This document shows positions 53,249 to 62,074 of a stretch of DNA of 64,000 nt, one piece after another. Made by a program: the position numbers and the translations under genes. The DNA is from Klebsiella pneumoniae (GTDB lineage: Bacteria; Pseudomonadota; Gammaproteobacteria; Pseudomonadales; UBA5518). Position 1 is the first letter of the stretch. Every line of letters begins with the position of its first letter. The notes under the pieces were generated by a model that was not told the DNA's origin, ran no database searches, and worked only from the letters and a program-made list of their open reading frames with translations. The DNA lies in NCBI GenBank assembly GCA_945862145.1, contig CAMAXE010000020.1, forward strand, positions 22,894-86,893, given 5' to 3'.

Positions 53249-54733
53249 TCAGGCAGCGAGGGCCGCTGCCAGCGCCTTGCCGTCTTCGTCGGCCAGCGCC
53301 GCCTCGCGCAGGCGCTCCACGTCCGCGGCGTGGATCGCTCCGGCAGGCTTGGCGCCCACATGATCCATGATCCGGCTGAAGTTGCGCCAGCCCCGCGCCT
53401 GCGTGTCCGAATAGCCCTTCAGCAGACGCTGGCAGCGGATGATTTCCGTGGCGAACGCGAGGTCTCCCCGCTGCGCGGCCTCGGCTGCCCGCGCGAGCCA
53501 GGCCGCGATGCGCTCGTGCTCCAGCGCATAACGCAGGGTCCGGCGGCGCCAGGGACGCAGCGCCGCCAGAAAACCGAGCATCAGGAAACCGCGCAGGCTG
53601 TAGGTCTGCACCATACGACCCTTGCGGAAAAAACGTTCCAGCCATCGCCTGAGACCGGCGCGCCCTAGCACCCAGCGCCCTAAGGCCGGAGGCATCAGGT
53701 CGCAGACTTCCTCGAGCCGCGGATGCATGAACTCCACGGGATACACCAGTTCGCCGTCGGCTGCGTGCACCTCGCGCCGGATATCGGCATAGCGCGCGGC
53801 GCGCGTCTTCTGCGAGGCCACACGGATCACGTCCTGGAAACACATCCACAGCGCAAGGTGCCGCGCGGTGGCCTGCCCCAGCGCATGCCCCTCGGCGCCA
53901 CGCTCGAGCGCGACCACGCCCTCCAGCAGGCCGAGGTAGTGTTCGGCATAACGCGCATCCTGGTAATCGACCAGTTGGCAACAGGCTTCCCAGGCAGTGG
54001 CATGCAGAGGCTGCGGCAGGCGATCACGAATACGCGCAGCGAGCGGTGAGCCCGCGGGCAGCTCCGGTGCAGCGGGCGGTAATGCAGGCTGCTCGGACGA
54101 TACGGGCGCTGCCGCCACGCGGTCCCAGCCGACGCCAAAGGCGTGCAGGCTGGCCGCAACACCCACGCCACCGGCGCGGATCACCGCCTCATAAGCCTCG
54201 CGCCCCAGGGGCAAGGCACCCGAGGCGCCGAGCGCCCCGAAAAGAGCAGCGCTGATCATCGAACCCGAGGCATCGGCAATCGCCTGCATGTCCAGATGCA
54301 GGAAGCGCCGGGCAGCCGCGCTGGCGGCTTCGATAACCGCGGCGGAATCGGCAATGCCATTACCTTGGGCGGTTTTCTCGGAAACGGCATAAGCGCGATG
54401 GCTGGAGGCGATCAGGAGCGTGCGGTCCGGCGTGACAAAACCGCGCTGAATAGCCCGTCCTGCTTCCATGAGCTCCGCGGCAATCACGATATCCACATCG
54501 CCCGGCACCGCGAACAGGGACAGCACGGGCTCGCGCCCCAAGGCGGTGGCAACGGGAAACAGCTCGAGGTAATACACCGTGGCGCCAGTGCGCTGGGCCA
54601 CACCCGGCACGGAGGTCGACTGGGTCAGATAGCCGTTGCCCTCGCCAAGCGCGCGGACCCAGTCGGCAAGAACGCCGCCGCCCTGCCCACCCAGCGCGGT
54701 GATAGCAATCGTGGTGGGCCGAACCGCACTCAT
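53249..54733 (-). CDS. iorB: Indolepyruvate:ferredoxin-oxidoreductase-like, beta (gamma-domain) subunit
   Basis: Subunit of 494 residues. The N-terminal part (about 1-200) is the pyruvate-ferredoxin-oxidoreductase gamma-type domain, with AITALGGQGGGVLADWVRALG and SVPGVAQRTGATVYYLELFP. The C-terminal 280 residues form the extra helical domain (DUF6537-like) typical of fused proteobacterial forms. It overlaps the alpha subunit stop by 4 nt. Together they should convert a 2-oxo acid plus CoA to an acyl-CoA plus CO2, with ferredoxin as electron acceptor. The neighbouring isatin-hydrolase-like and 2-aminobenzoyl-CoA genes suggest isatinate (2-aminophenylglyoxylate) as the true substrate. Confidence 0.87.
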   Translation of the reverse strand: MSAVRPTTIAITALGGQGGGVLADWVRALGEGNGYLTQSTSVPGVAQRTGATVYYLELFPVATALGREPVLSLFAVPGDVDIVIAAELMEAGRAIQRGFVTPDRTLLIASSHRAYAVSEKTAQGNGIADSAAVIEAASAAARRFLHLDMQAIADASGSMISAALFGALGASGALPLGREAYEAVIRAGGVGVAASLHAFGVGWDRVAAAPVSSEQPALPPAAPELPAGSPLAARIRDRLPQPLHATAWEACCQLVDYQDARYAEHYLGLLEGVVALERGAEGHALGQATARHLALWMCFQDVIRVASQKTRAARYADIRREVHAADGELVYPVEFMHPRLEEVCDLMPPALGRWVLGRAGLRRWLERFFRKGRMVQTYSLRGFLMLGFLAALRPWRRRTLRYALEHERIAAWLARAAEAAQRGDLAFATEIIRCQRLLKGYSDTQARGWRNFSRIMDHVGAKPAGAIHAADVERLREAALADEDGKALAAALAA

Positions 54734-56907
54734 GCGCCAAGCACCGCCAAGCGGCGCCCGCGTCGCCGCTCCGACCAGCGCTGCAGCGCACCGATCACTG
54801 CGTGGCGGATGTCATGCAGCAGCCGCTCGCTCCAGCCGGGGTTGCTCACCAGATCGGCGCGGGCAAAGGACGGGCATAGCACGGCCGCGTGGGCATTGGC
54901 GCCGCAGAGACCGCAGCCCACACAGGAGTTATCGACGTAGGCAACCGGGTCCTCACGAAGTGGGTTCGGGTTGTCGCGCAAGGTAAGCGAGGGGCAACCC
55001 GAGAGACGCATGCAGGCGTGATCGCCCGTGCAGGTATCGGCATCGACGTAGAAGCGGCTACGGCTCACGCGCAGGCCAGCCTTCAGCGCGTCGGAGCGCT
55101 CGCGCTTCACCCGTCGCTGTTTGTTCAGCATGCACTCATTGCGCGCCACGATGACCTTGGGCCCGGACACGCCAGACTCCGCCGCCTCGCGTAGCGTTTC
55201 TTTCACGGCGGCCACGTCATAGGTGTCGACGGTGCGGATCCAGTTGACCCCCACCCCCTCCACTGCGCGCTCGATCGAATTGTTGCCCTTGCGGTTGCCC
55301 GGTGCGCCGCGCGAGGACGGGATGTCCTGCCCGCCCGTGGCGGCGGAGTAGTTGTTGTCGACGATCAGGAAGATGTTGTCGTTCTGGTTGAAGACCGCAC
55401 CACCGATACCGCTGGTGAGCCCGTTGTGCCAGAAGCCGCCGTCGCCGATCACATTCACCACCGGCGCCGCGCCTTTCGCATTGAAGGCCGAACCGCCCGC
55501 GCCACCGAGCCCATAGCCCATGGTGGTGTTGCCGATACTGAACGGCGGCAGGATGGAGAAGAGGTGGCAGCCGATGTCGCAGCTGACATGCATGGGGCCC
55601 GTCTCCTGCTGCAGGAGCTTCATGGCGCTGAAAATGGGGCGCTCGGGGCAACCCGTGCAAAAGCCGGCGGGGCGCGGCGGCACCACATCCGTGAGATCGC
55701 GCACGGGTATGTGTGCGGGAGCTGCGGGATCGAAGGACTGCACCGCCGCAGGAACCCGCGCAGGCGGCGGAACCAGCATGGCCGGTGCCGCGACCTCAAG
55801 AAATTTGCGCACGCCGCCGAGGATGGCTTCTGCGGTGTACTCGCCCCAGGCGGGCAGGCAGCCCTTGCCGAAGAGTTGTACGTTGGAGCCCGCCTGGCGC
55901 AGCGTCTTGCTGAAAGCCTGCTCGATGAAATCGGGTTGGCCTTCCTCCACTACCAGCACGGCGCGCTTGCCCTCGCAGAAACTGAGGAGCTCATCATCGA
56001 GCAGCGGATAGGTCACGTTCAGGCAGTAAAGCGGGATGCGCGTCTCGCCGAAATCATCCGAGAGTCCGAGGATGCGCAGTGCGCGGATCAGGCTGTTATA
56101 CAGACCACCCTGCACCACGATGCCGACGTCCTCACCGGCGCCGAAAAACTCGTTAAGCCGGTGTTCCTTGATGAAGCGCAGCGCCGCTGGCCAGCGCTGC
56201 TCGATCTTTTCCCGCTCATGCACGAAATTGGCGGGCGGCAACACGATCCGGCTGGTGTCGCGCACCGGATTGGCGGCTGCCTCCCGTACCGTCATGACCG
56301 GTGGCCGGTTGTCCTTGGCGGTGAAACGGCCGTAGACGTGGCAGGCGCGAATGCGCAACTCGAGCATCACGGGCGTGTTGCTGGCCTCGGAGAGCTCGAA
56401 GCCCTTCTCGACCATCTCGGTGATCAGCGGCAGGTGCGGGCGCGGATCGAGGAGCCATATCTGGCTCTTCATGGCAAAAGCGTGGGAGCGCTCCTGCATG
56501 ATGCTGGAACCCTCGCCGTAATCCTCGCCGATCACGATCAGCGCGCCGCCCGTGACCCCACCTGAAGCGAGGTTGGCGAGCGCATCGGAAGCCACGTTGG
56601 TCCCGACGGTGGATTTCCAGGTAACGGCGCCGCGCAACGGGTAATTGACCGAGGCGGCCAGCATGGCCGCGGCCGCGGCCTCGGAGGCATTGGTCTCGAA
56701 GTGCACGCCGAGCTCGGACAGGATTTCCTGGGCGTCGTTAAGCACGTCCATCAGGTGCGAGATGGGGGCACCCTGATAGCCGCCCACATAGGCCACGCCC
56801 GACTGCAGCAGCGCCTTGGTGACCGCAAGGATGCCCTCCATGTGGAGTTCTGTGCCGGCGCCTGCGCGCAGCAGCTCGACTTCCTCGCTGAACGACCTCT
56901 CCGCCAT
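54730..56907 (-). CDS. iorA: Indolepyruvate:ferredoxin-oxidoreductase-like, alpha (TPP) subunit
   Basis: Large catalytic subunit of 725 residues. The pyrimidine-binding domain is N-terminal. The TPP motif reads GDGGFWHNGLTSG with DNNYSAATGG following (about 480-525), and a C-terminal ferredoxin-like region holds eight or more cysteines (CTGDHACMRLSGCP and CVGCGLCGANAHAAVLCP). The pattern is that of IorA. ATGA overlaps the beta subunit. The start is divergent from an OYE-type gene with 144 nt between. The enzyme is cytoplasmic, oxygen-sensitive in many relatives, and needs a low-potential acceptor not encoded here. Confidence 0.92.
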   Translation of the reverse strand: MAERSFSEEVELLRAGAGTELHMEGILAVTKALLQSGVAYVGGYQGAPISHLMDVLNDAQEILSELGVHFETNASEAAAAAMLAASVNYPLRGAVTWKSTVGTNVASDALANLASGGVTGGALIVIGEDYGEGSSIMQERSHAFAMKSQIWLLDPRPHLPLITEMVEKGFELSEASNTPVMLELRIRACHVYGRFTAKDNRPPVMTVREAAANPVRDTSRIVLPPANFVHEREKIEQRWPAALRFIKEHRLNEFFGAGEDVGIVVQGGLYNSLIRALRILGLSDDFGETRIPLYCLNVTYPLLDDELLSFCEGKRAVLVVEEGQPDFIEQAFSKTLRQAGSNVQLFGKGCLPAWGEYTAEAILGGVRKFLEVAAPAMLVPPPARVPAAVQSFDPAAPAHIPVRDLTDVVPPRPAGFCTGCPERPIFSAMKLLQQETGPMHVSCDIGCHLFSILPPFSIGNTTMGYGLGGAGGSAFNAKGAAPVVNVIGDGGFWHNGLTSGIGGAVFNQNDNIFLIVDNNYSAATGGQDIPSSRGAPGNRKGNNSIERAVEGVGVNWIRTVDTYDVAAVKETLREAAESGVSGPKVIVARNECMLNKQRRVKRERSDALKAGLRVSRSRFYVDADTCTGDHACMRLSGCPSLTLRDNPNPLREDPVAYVDNSCVGCGLCGANAHAAVLCPSFARADLVSNPGWSERLLHDIRHAVIGALQRWSERRRGRRLAVLGA

Positions 56908-57051
56908 GAAAAATCACCGGGTACTGTGGTGTCGGGACAATCTAGCCACTCCGCGCCCGCCGGACCAGCACCGGGCGCGAGATTGTGATTGTGGCCTATT
57001 TGTTTCAAACCTAAAATAGTTTCTTTTCATGTATTCAGGCAGGTCATTGCC

Positions 57052-58512
57052 GTGTGGAAGCCACCCGAGAGAATCCGCCATACGGCCGTCGGCGACACCT
57101 GGCCGACAGCGCTGGAAGCGGCGAACTCAAAGCTCTTCACGCCGCTGCGGATCGGCCTGCATACGCTCGCGCAACGCACGTGGATCCCGGCGATGGTGCC
57201 GTGGCGAGCCACCGAGGAAGGCGAGGTCACGGACGATGTGGTGCAGTGGTACGCGCGTTTTGCCCAAGGCAGACCAGGTGCGATCGTGCTCGAGGCCACG
57301 GGCATTCGTGATGTGCCAAGCGGGCCGCTGCTGCGTATCGGGCATGACCGTTTCATGCCGGGGCTGCGGCGCGTGGTGGAGGCGGTGCGCGAGGCGAGCG
57401 GCGGCGAGACGCTGCTACTGATCCAGCTGATCGATTTCCTGCGCATCCGGCGCCGCCCGGAACGCGCGGTGTTTTTTGAACGCCACCTGCGCGTGGACGA
57501 TGCCCTGCGCGAGCGGCTGGGTGGCACTACAGAAGACGAAGCGCCGCTGCGCGCGCGACTCGCGGCGATGGATGACACTGCACTCGCCGATGTGCTGCCA
57601 CCGCATGAACTCGAAAGCCTGCGCATGGGGCTGCGCGAGCGCGTAGGCGACATGGAGCACGCACACATCCGTGAACTTCCCGCGGTTTTGCCAGGGTTGT
57701 TTGCAGCCGCTGCGGCACGCGCGCGGGAGGCGGGTTTCGATGGCGTGGAACTCCACTACGCCCACGCCTACACCATGGCCTCCTTTCTCTCGCGCCTTAA
57801 CGAGCGCGACGACGGCTACGGCGGCTCGCCTGCCGCGCGCATGCGCCTGCCACTCGAGGTCTACCACGCCGTGCGCGCTGCGGTGGGCGGGGACACGCTG
57901 GTCGGCTGCAGGTTCCTGAGCGAGGAATGCATCGAGGGCGGCAACACGGTGGAGGACGCGGCGTTCTACGGCCGCGCTTTTGCGAAGGCCGGCATGGATT
58001 TCATCTCGCTCTCACGCGGCGGAAAGTTCGAGGACGCCGCGCAACCCAAGCCCGGCTGGGCTGCCTACCCGTATACCGGTCGATCCGGTTACGAGTGCAT
58101 GCCGCAGTACCTTTCGGATGCGCGTGGCCCCTTCCTGCGCAACGTCGAGCCCACCGCGGCAATACGCGCCGCCATTCGCGCCGACGGACTCGCAACGCCC
58201 GTGGTTGTCTGCGGCGGCATCCACAACTTCCAGCAAGCCGAAACCCTGCTGCAGGAGAACAAGGCCGATGTCATCGGCCTCGCGCGGCAAGCGCTCGCCG
58301 ACCCGGACTGGTTCCTCAAGGTGCGCTCGGGGCACGGCGAAGAGATCCAGATCTGCCGCTACAGCAATTACTGCGAAGGCCTCGACCAGAAGCACAAACA
58401 AGTCACCTGCGAACTCTGGGATCGAAAGGCGCTGAATGAACCTGGCATTGCCCGCTCGCACGACGGGCGGCGGAGGTTGGTGGCGCCGGGGTGGGAGCCT
58501 GATTCTGCATGA
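57052..58512 (+). CDS. NADH:flavin oxidoreductase (old yellow enzyme family)
   Basis: FMN TIM-barrel protein of 486 residues from a GTG at 57052 (a longer frame upstream has no support). It contains the active-site HYAHAYTMASFLSRLNERDDGYGG, LEVYHAVRAAVGG, and a late cysteine-containing segment (ICRYSNYCEGLDQKHKQVTC) that may be a relic or variant of an iron-sulfur site. It is divergent from iorA and convergent with the bifunctional monooxygenase. In the proposed 2-aminobenzoyl-CoA route an additional enone reductase is plausible; that role is inference. Confidence 0.85.
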   Translation: MWKPPERIRHTAVGDTWPTALEAANSKLFTPLRIGLHTLAQRTWIPAMVPWRATEEGEVTDDVVQWYARFAQGRPGAIVLEATGIRDVPSGPLLRIGHDRFMPGLRRVVEAVREASGGETLLLIQLIDFLRIRRRPERAVFFERHLRVDDALRERLGGTTEDEAPLRARLAAMDDTALADVLPPHELESLRMGLRERVGDMEHAHIRELPAVLPGLFAAAAARAREAGFDGVELHYAHAYTMASFLSRLNERDDGYGGSPAARMRLPLEVYHAVRAAVGGDTLVGCRFLSEECIEGGNTVEDAAFYGRAFAKAGMDFISLSRGGKFEDAAQPKPGWAAYPYTGRSGYECMPQYLSDARGPFLRNVEPTAAIRAAIRADGLATPVVVCGGIHNFQQAETLLQENKADVIGLARQALADPDWFLKVRSGHGEEIQICRYSNYCEGLDQKHKQVTCELWDRKALNEPGIARSHDGRRRLVAPGWEPDSA

Positions 58513-58528
58513 TGAACAGCGCTTCCGG

Positions 58529-60904
58529 TCAACCGCTCAACTCACCTCTCGCCACCGCAATCGCCAACGCCTCCGCAGGTTTCGGCGGCTTGGCCGCAAG
58601 GCGCAGGTCCTGCATCTCAGCGCCGGCTTTGGAGGCCTCCGAGAAAAGCTGCCCGCGGCCCGCGAGATACTGCGGCGGCCAGAACTGCCCACGGTGGTTG
58701 TAGCGCGCGGCGGCGGAGAGCACGAAGTGCGGATCGTCCATGATCGGGCGCGCGAGCGCGACCATATCGGTGCGGCCTGCGGCTATCAGCGTGTTGCACT
58801 GGTCCGCGCTGACGACGTTGCCGGCCACGATGGTGGGCACACCCGCCTCGTTGCGTACGCAGTCGGCAAAGGGCGCCTGGTACATGCGGCCGTACTCGGG
58901 GTCCTGGTCTTCCACCACCTGCCCGGTGGACACGTTGATGATGTCCACGCCGGCGGCCTTCAGCATTTTTGCGAGCGCCACCAGATCGCGCTCGGGCAGC
59001 CCTTCCCCGGCCCAATCGCTGGCCGAGATGCGCACCGAGAGTGGCCGCGGCGCAGGCCATACGGCACGCACCGCCGCCACCACTTCCAGCGGAAAGCGCA
59101 TCCGTGCCGCGATGTCGCCACCGTAGGCATCAGTTCGGTGATTGGTGAGCGGGCTGATGAACGACGAGAGCAGGTAGCCATGCGCGAAATGGAGCTCGAT
59201 CATGTCGAATCCGGCGCGCTCGGCCAGAACCGCGGCCGCCGCGTGCTGCGCGATCACGCGATCCATGTCTTCAGGCGTCGCCTCGCGCGGGACCTGCGAA
59301 CCCGCGGCCCAAGGGATGGGCGAGGCCGATACCAGATCCCAGCCGCCTTCGGGCAAGGGCACATCCGAACCACCCTGCCACGGAATACAGGTAGCACCCT
59401 TGCGCCCGGCGTGACCGAGTTGCGCGCAGATGGCCGCATTTGAATTCCCGTGCACGAAGGCCACGATCCGCGACCAGGCATCCGCTTGCGACTCGGACCA
59501 CAACCCTGCGCAGCCGTGGGTTATGCGGGCCTCGGGGGCGATGCAGAGCATCTCGGAATTGATGAGTCCCACGCCGCCCACGGCACGCGCGCCGTAGTGC
59601 ACCAGATGCCAGTCCGTGGGCAGACCATCCACCGCGCTGTACTGGCACATGGCCGACATCTGCACGCGGTTCTCGAGTCGCAGCGACCCGATGCGCAAAG
59701 GCTGGAACATCGGCGGTACCGGGTGGTCCGTGTCGATGTCGGCAAAGCCGGTGGCATCCCGCACGATCTGCGCGAAGGCCCGATCGAGTCCGGCGATGTA
59801 CTCCGGATCGCGCAACTTCAGGTTCTCGTAGGTGATGCGCTTGCTGCGCACGAGCATGTTGAAAGCGAACTGCTCGGGCCCCTGCACAGCAGCGTAACGG
59901 TCGACGTGCTCGAACCAGGCGAGACTGGTGACGGCGGTGCGCTGCAGGCGGTCGGCCTCGGGCTTGCGCATGGCCTGATACTCGGCGAGCGCGGCGGGCA
60001 CATCGTCGGCGCATTTCGCAAAACAGCCCGCCAACGTGATCGCATCCTCCATGGCGAGCTTGGTGCCCGAGCCGATAGAGAAATGCGCCGAGCGGCCCGC
60101 ATCACCGACCAGCACCACGTTGCGCCAACTGAGGCGCTCGTTGCGGACCACCGGGAATGTGCGCCAGACCGAGCGGTTGGTGATCAGCGGGTGACCCGCC
60201 AGGTCCTCTGCAAACAGCGTCTCGCAATAGCGCCGGGTATCGTCCTCGGAGGCCGTATCCATGCCGGCTGCCTGCCAGGTCTCTTCGCTGCACTCGACGA
60301 TCCAGGTGGCGGCACCCGCCTCGTAACGGTAGGCGTGCGCCCACCACCAGCCGTTCTTGTCATGCCGGAAAATGAAACGGAAGTTCTCCACCGGGGCGCT
60401 GGTGGCCAGCCAGCAGAATTTGTTGTGCCGCATGTCGGTGCTGGTGCCGAATTCGGCTGCATGCGCCTCGCGCAGCATCGACATCACGCCGTCGCCGGCA
60501 ACGACCAGGTCGTAGTCCTCCAGCGGGATGTCATCGGCGCTCTTCACGTCCACACCGAAGCGCAGATCCACGCCAAGCGAGTCGCAGCGCTCCTGCAGGA
60601 TATTCAGTAATTTGAGCCGCGACATGCCGCAGAAGCCGTGACCACCGCTGCTCACGGTGTGACCGTGGATGGTCGTCTCGATACGGTCCCAGTAGGCGAA
60701 CTCCTCGACGATGCGCTTGTAGCTCAACGGATCGGCGTCGAGAAAACCGCGCAGGGTCTCGTCGGAGAAGACCACACCGAAACCCCAGGTGGAGTCGCGC
60801 TGGCCGCGCTCGAGCACCGTGATGCAGTGACGCGGATCCTGACGCTTCATCAGAATGGAAAAGTACAGCGAAGAGGGGCCGCCGCCCAGGCAAAGGATTT
60901 TCAC
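58529..60904 (-). CDS. Bifunctional 2-aminobenzoyl-CoA (or salicylyl-CoA) monooxygenase/reductase
   Basis: Fusion of 791 residues. The first 380 are a FAD monooxygenase: CLGGGPSSLYFSILMKRQDP (about 5-24), VVFSDETLRGFL, and GDAGRSAHFSIGSGTKLAMEDA. From about 395 to 770 runs an old-yellow-enzyme domain (FQPLRIGSLRLENRVQMSAMCQYSA, HFAHGYLLSSFISPLTNHRTDAYGG). This order is known for 2-aminobenzoyl-CoA monooxygenase/reductase and for proteins annotated as salicylyl-CoA 5-hydroxylase/oxidoreductase. It hydroxylates a 2-substituted benzoyl-CoA and then reduces the ring. It is divergent from a MarR gene across two palindromic operators. No benzoate-type CoA ligase is adjacent, so a CoA ester made by IorAB would supply the substrate. 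Confidence 0.9.
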   Translation of the reverse strand: MKILCLGGGPSSLYFSILMKRQDPRHCITVLERGQRDSTWGFGVVFSDETLRGFLDADPLSYKRIVEEFAYWDRIETTIHGHTVSSGGHGFCGMSRLKLLNILQERCDSLGVDLRFGVDVKSADDIPLEDYDLVVAGDGVMSMLREAHAAEFGTSTDMRHNKFCWLATSAPVENFRFIFRHDKNGWWWAHAYRYEAGAATWIVECSEETWQAAGMDTASEDDTRRYCETLFAEDLAGHPLITNRSVWRTFPVVRNERLSWRNVVLVGDAGRSAHFSIGSGTKLAMEDAITLAGCFAKCADDVPAALAEYQAMRKPEADRLQRTAVTSLAWFEHVDRYAAVQGPEQFAFNMLVRSKRITYENLKLRDPEYIAGLDRAFAQIVRDATGFADIDTDHPVPPMFQPLRIGSLRLENRVQMSAMCQYSAVDGLPTDWHLVHYGARAVGGVGLINSEMLCIAPEARITHGCAGLWSESQADAWSRIVAFVHGNSNAAICAQLGHAGRKGATCIPWQGGSDVPLPEGGWDLVSASPIPWAAGSQVPREATPEDMDRVIAQHAAAAVLAERAGFDMIELHFAHGYLLSSFISPLTNHRTDAYGGDIAARMRFPLEVVAAVRAVWPAPRPLSVRISASDWAGEGLPERDLVALAKMLKAAGVDIINVSTGQVVEDQDPEYGRMYQAPFADCVRNEAGVPTIVAGNVVSADQCNTLIAAGRTDMVALARPIMDDPHFVLSAAARYNHRGQFWPPQYLAGRGQLFSEASKAGAEMQDLRLAAKPPKPAEALAIAVARGELSG

Positions 60905-60922
60905 AAGGTGGTACTCGATTAG

Positions 60923-60963
60923 TTTACGTGTAAAGCATATCCCCGCTTTGTTTAGGTGTAAAC
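60923..60963. promoter_or_regulatory. Two palindromic MarR-type operators
   Basis: TTTACGTGTAAA at 60923-60934 and GTTTAGGTGTAAAC at 60950-60963 are near-identical dyads (TTTA arms, four-base GT-rich centre). They lie about 28 bp apart centre to centre in the 89-bp divergent interval between the bifunctional monooxygenase and the MarR gene. This is the expected place for autoregulation and repression. A weaker dyad, GTTTCAAAC, sits at 57002-57010 upstream of iorA and the OYE gene and may be a related site. Confidence 0.7.
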
Positions 60964-60993
60964 TTTTTGGGATTCCGGCTCACGGGCAGGGCA

Positions 60994-61470
60994 ATGGCAG
61001 GGCGCGAACGCGCAGCAGAATCAAAAGACGCGGTGCGCGGTGAACTGCAACTCCTCAAGTGCGCCAAGCGCCTGGAGCAGTTCTCGACCGCGCGCTTTCG
61101 CGACGGTCACGGCGGATCGTTGTCGCGGTTCGACGTGCTCGCCAACCTGCAGCGAAGCCCCGGCCATAGCCTGCCAACCAGCGAACTGGCCGCCAGCCTG
61201 ATTGCCTCGCGGGGCAACATCACGCGCTTGCTCGATCGCATGGAAGCAGACGGCCTGATCGTGCGCGGGGGGCACGCGGCCGACCGGCGGGTGAGCGTGG
61301 TAAGCCTGACCGACGCGGGCGAGGACACCTTCCAACGCATGGCCACCGACCACCAGCACTCGATGGGCGAGATCTTCGGGGTGCTCGGTGCGGCCGAAAC
61401 GCGCCAGCTGATCCGCCTGCTCGCCAAAATCCGCGCGCGCATCGAACTGCTCGACGAGAGCGGCGACTAG
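60994..61470 (+). CDS. MarR-family regulator of the aminobenzoyl-CoA block
   Basis: Winged-helix regulator of 158 residues from the ATG at 60994 (a TTG further upstream is unlikely). Recognition region: LPTSELAASLIASRGNITRLLDRMEADGLIVRGG; wing DRRVSVVSLTDAGEDTF. It is divergent from the bifunctional monooxygenase gene, with two matching palindromes between. It most likely represses this block and is released by a pathway compound; MarR proteins of auxin-type loci sense indole derivatives, so an indole or aminobenzoyl ligand is plausible but unproven. Confidence 0.9.
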   Translation: MAGRERAAESKDAVRGELQLLKCAKRLEQFSTARFRDGHGGSLSRFDVLANLQRSPGHSLPTSELAASLIASRGNITRLLDRMEADGLIVRGGHAADRRVSVVSLTDAGEDTFQRMATDHQHSMGEIFGVLGAAETRQLIRLLAKIRARIELLDESGD

Positions 61471-61565
61471 CCCCCGCGCCCGACCTCTTACCGAAAATCC
61501 CTGTTCATCCCGCCCCAGCGGCGGTTTAACATCAACGGCTAAACGCAGGAAACAGGGGTACAGAG

Positions 61566-62021
61566 ATGCTGATGTACTGGCGCGAACTCACCGTGGCTTG
61601 GGGCGAGAGCGATCCCTTCGGGTTGGTGTACTACCCGCGCATGCTCGCCTGGGTGAACGATACCGAACACGATCTCTTCCGGGCGCTCGGCTACCCGATA
61701 GACGAGATGATCCGCAAGGACCGCACCACCTTCGTGATGGGGGAGATCCACTTCCGGTTCATCGGACCTGCGGCCTACGGTGACCGCATCCGCTGCATCA
61801 TGACGCTCGCCAAGGTTGGCCGGAGCACGCTGCACTGGGACTGCAAGGCCCTCAACGCGACCACCGGCATCACGGTGAATGAGGGCCGCGCCACCCGCGT
61901 GTATGCCCGTATCAACGAGGACGGCACTCTGGGCTCGGCTGCAATCCCCGACCACATGCGCACAGCGCTTCTCGAGTCGGGCAAGTTGAATCAGCTCGGG
62001 GAGTCGCAGGACGCGAAGTGA
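61566..62021 (+). CDS. Acyl-CoA thioesterase, 4-hydroxybenzoyl-CoA thioesterase type
   Basis: Hot-dog-fold thioesterase of 151 residues. It begins MLMYWRELTVAWGESDPFGLVYYPRML, with the active-site aspartate D16 in the SDPFGLVYYP motif typical of 4HBT-type enzymes. It would hydrolyse an aromatic or ring-reduced CoA ester from the neighbouring monooxygenase pathway. It follows the MarR gene by 95 nt. Its stop overlaps a GTG that begins the dusA remnant, showing that the original downstream neighbour was dusA. Confidence 0.88.
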   Translation: MLMYWRELTVAWGESDPFGLVYYPRMLAWVNDTEHDLFRALGYPIDEMIRKDRTTFVMGEIHFRFIGPAAYGDRIRCIMTLAKVGRSTLHWDCKALNATTGITVNEGRATRVYARINEDGTLGSAAIPDHMRTALLESGKLNQLGESQDAK

Positions 62022-62074
62022 GCGCACTGCCAGAACCCGGGAGCTATCGCTTCTGCGTGGCGCCGATGATGGAT
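62018..62074 (+). pseudogene. dusA: Truncated 5' end of dusA with attachment-site sequence (attL)
   Basis: From GTG at 62018 (overlapping the thioesterase TGA) the frame reads VSALPEPGSYRFCVAPMMD. RFxVAPMMD is the conserved opening of tRNA-dihydrouridine synthase A, which should continue with WTDRHCR. Here homology stops right after the GAT codon at 62072-62074 and the frame runs into unrelated sequence, ending at a TAA about 40 codons later. The 5' end of dusA is a well-known target of a class of tyrosine integrases, so this is best read as the left junction of an inserted element. An intact dusA should exist at the other end, outside the window. Confidence 0.78.
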
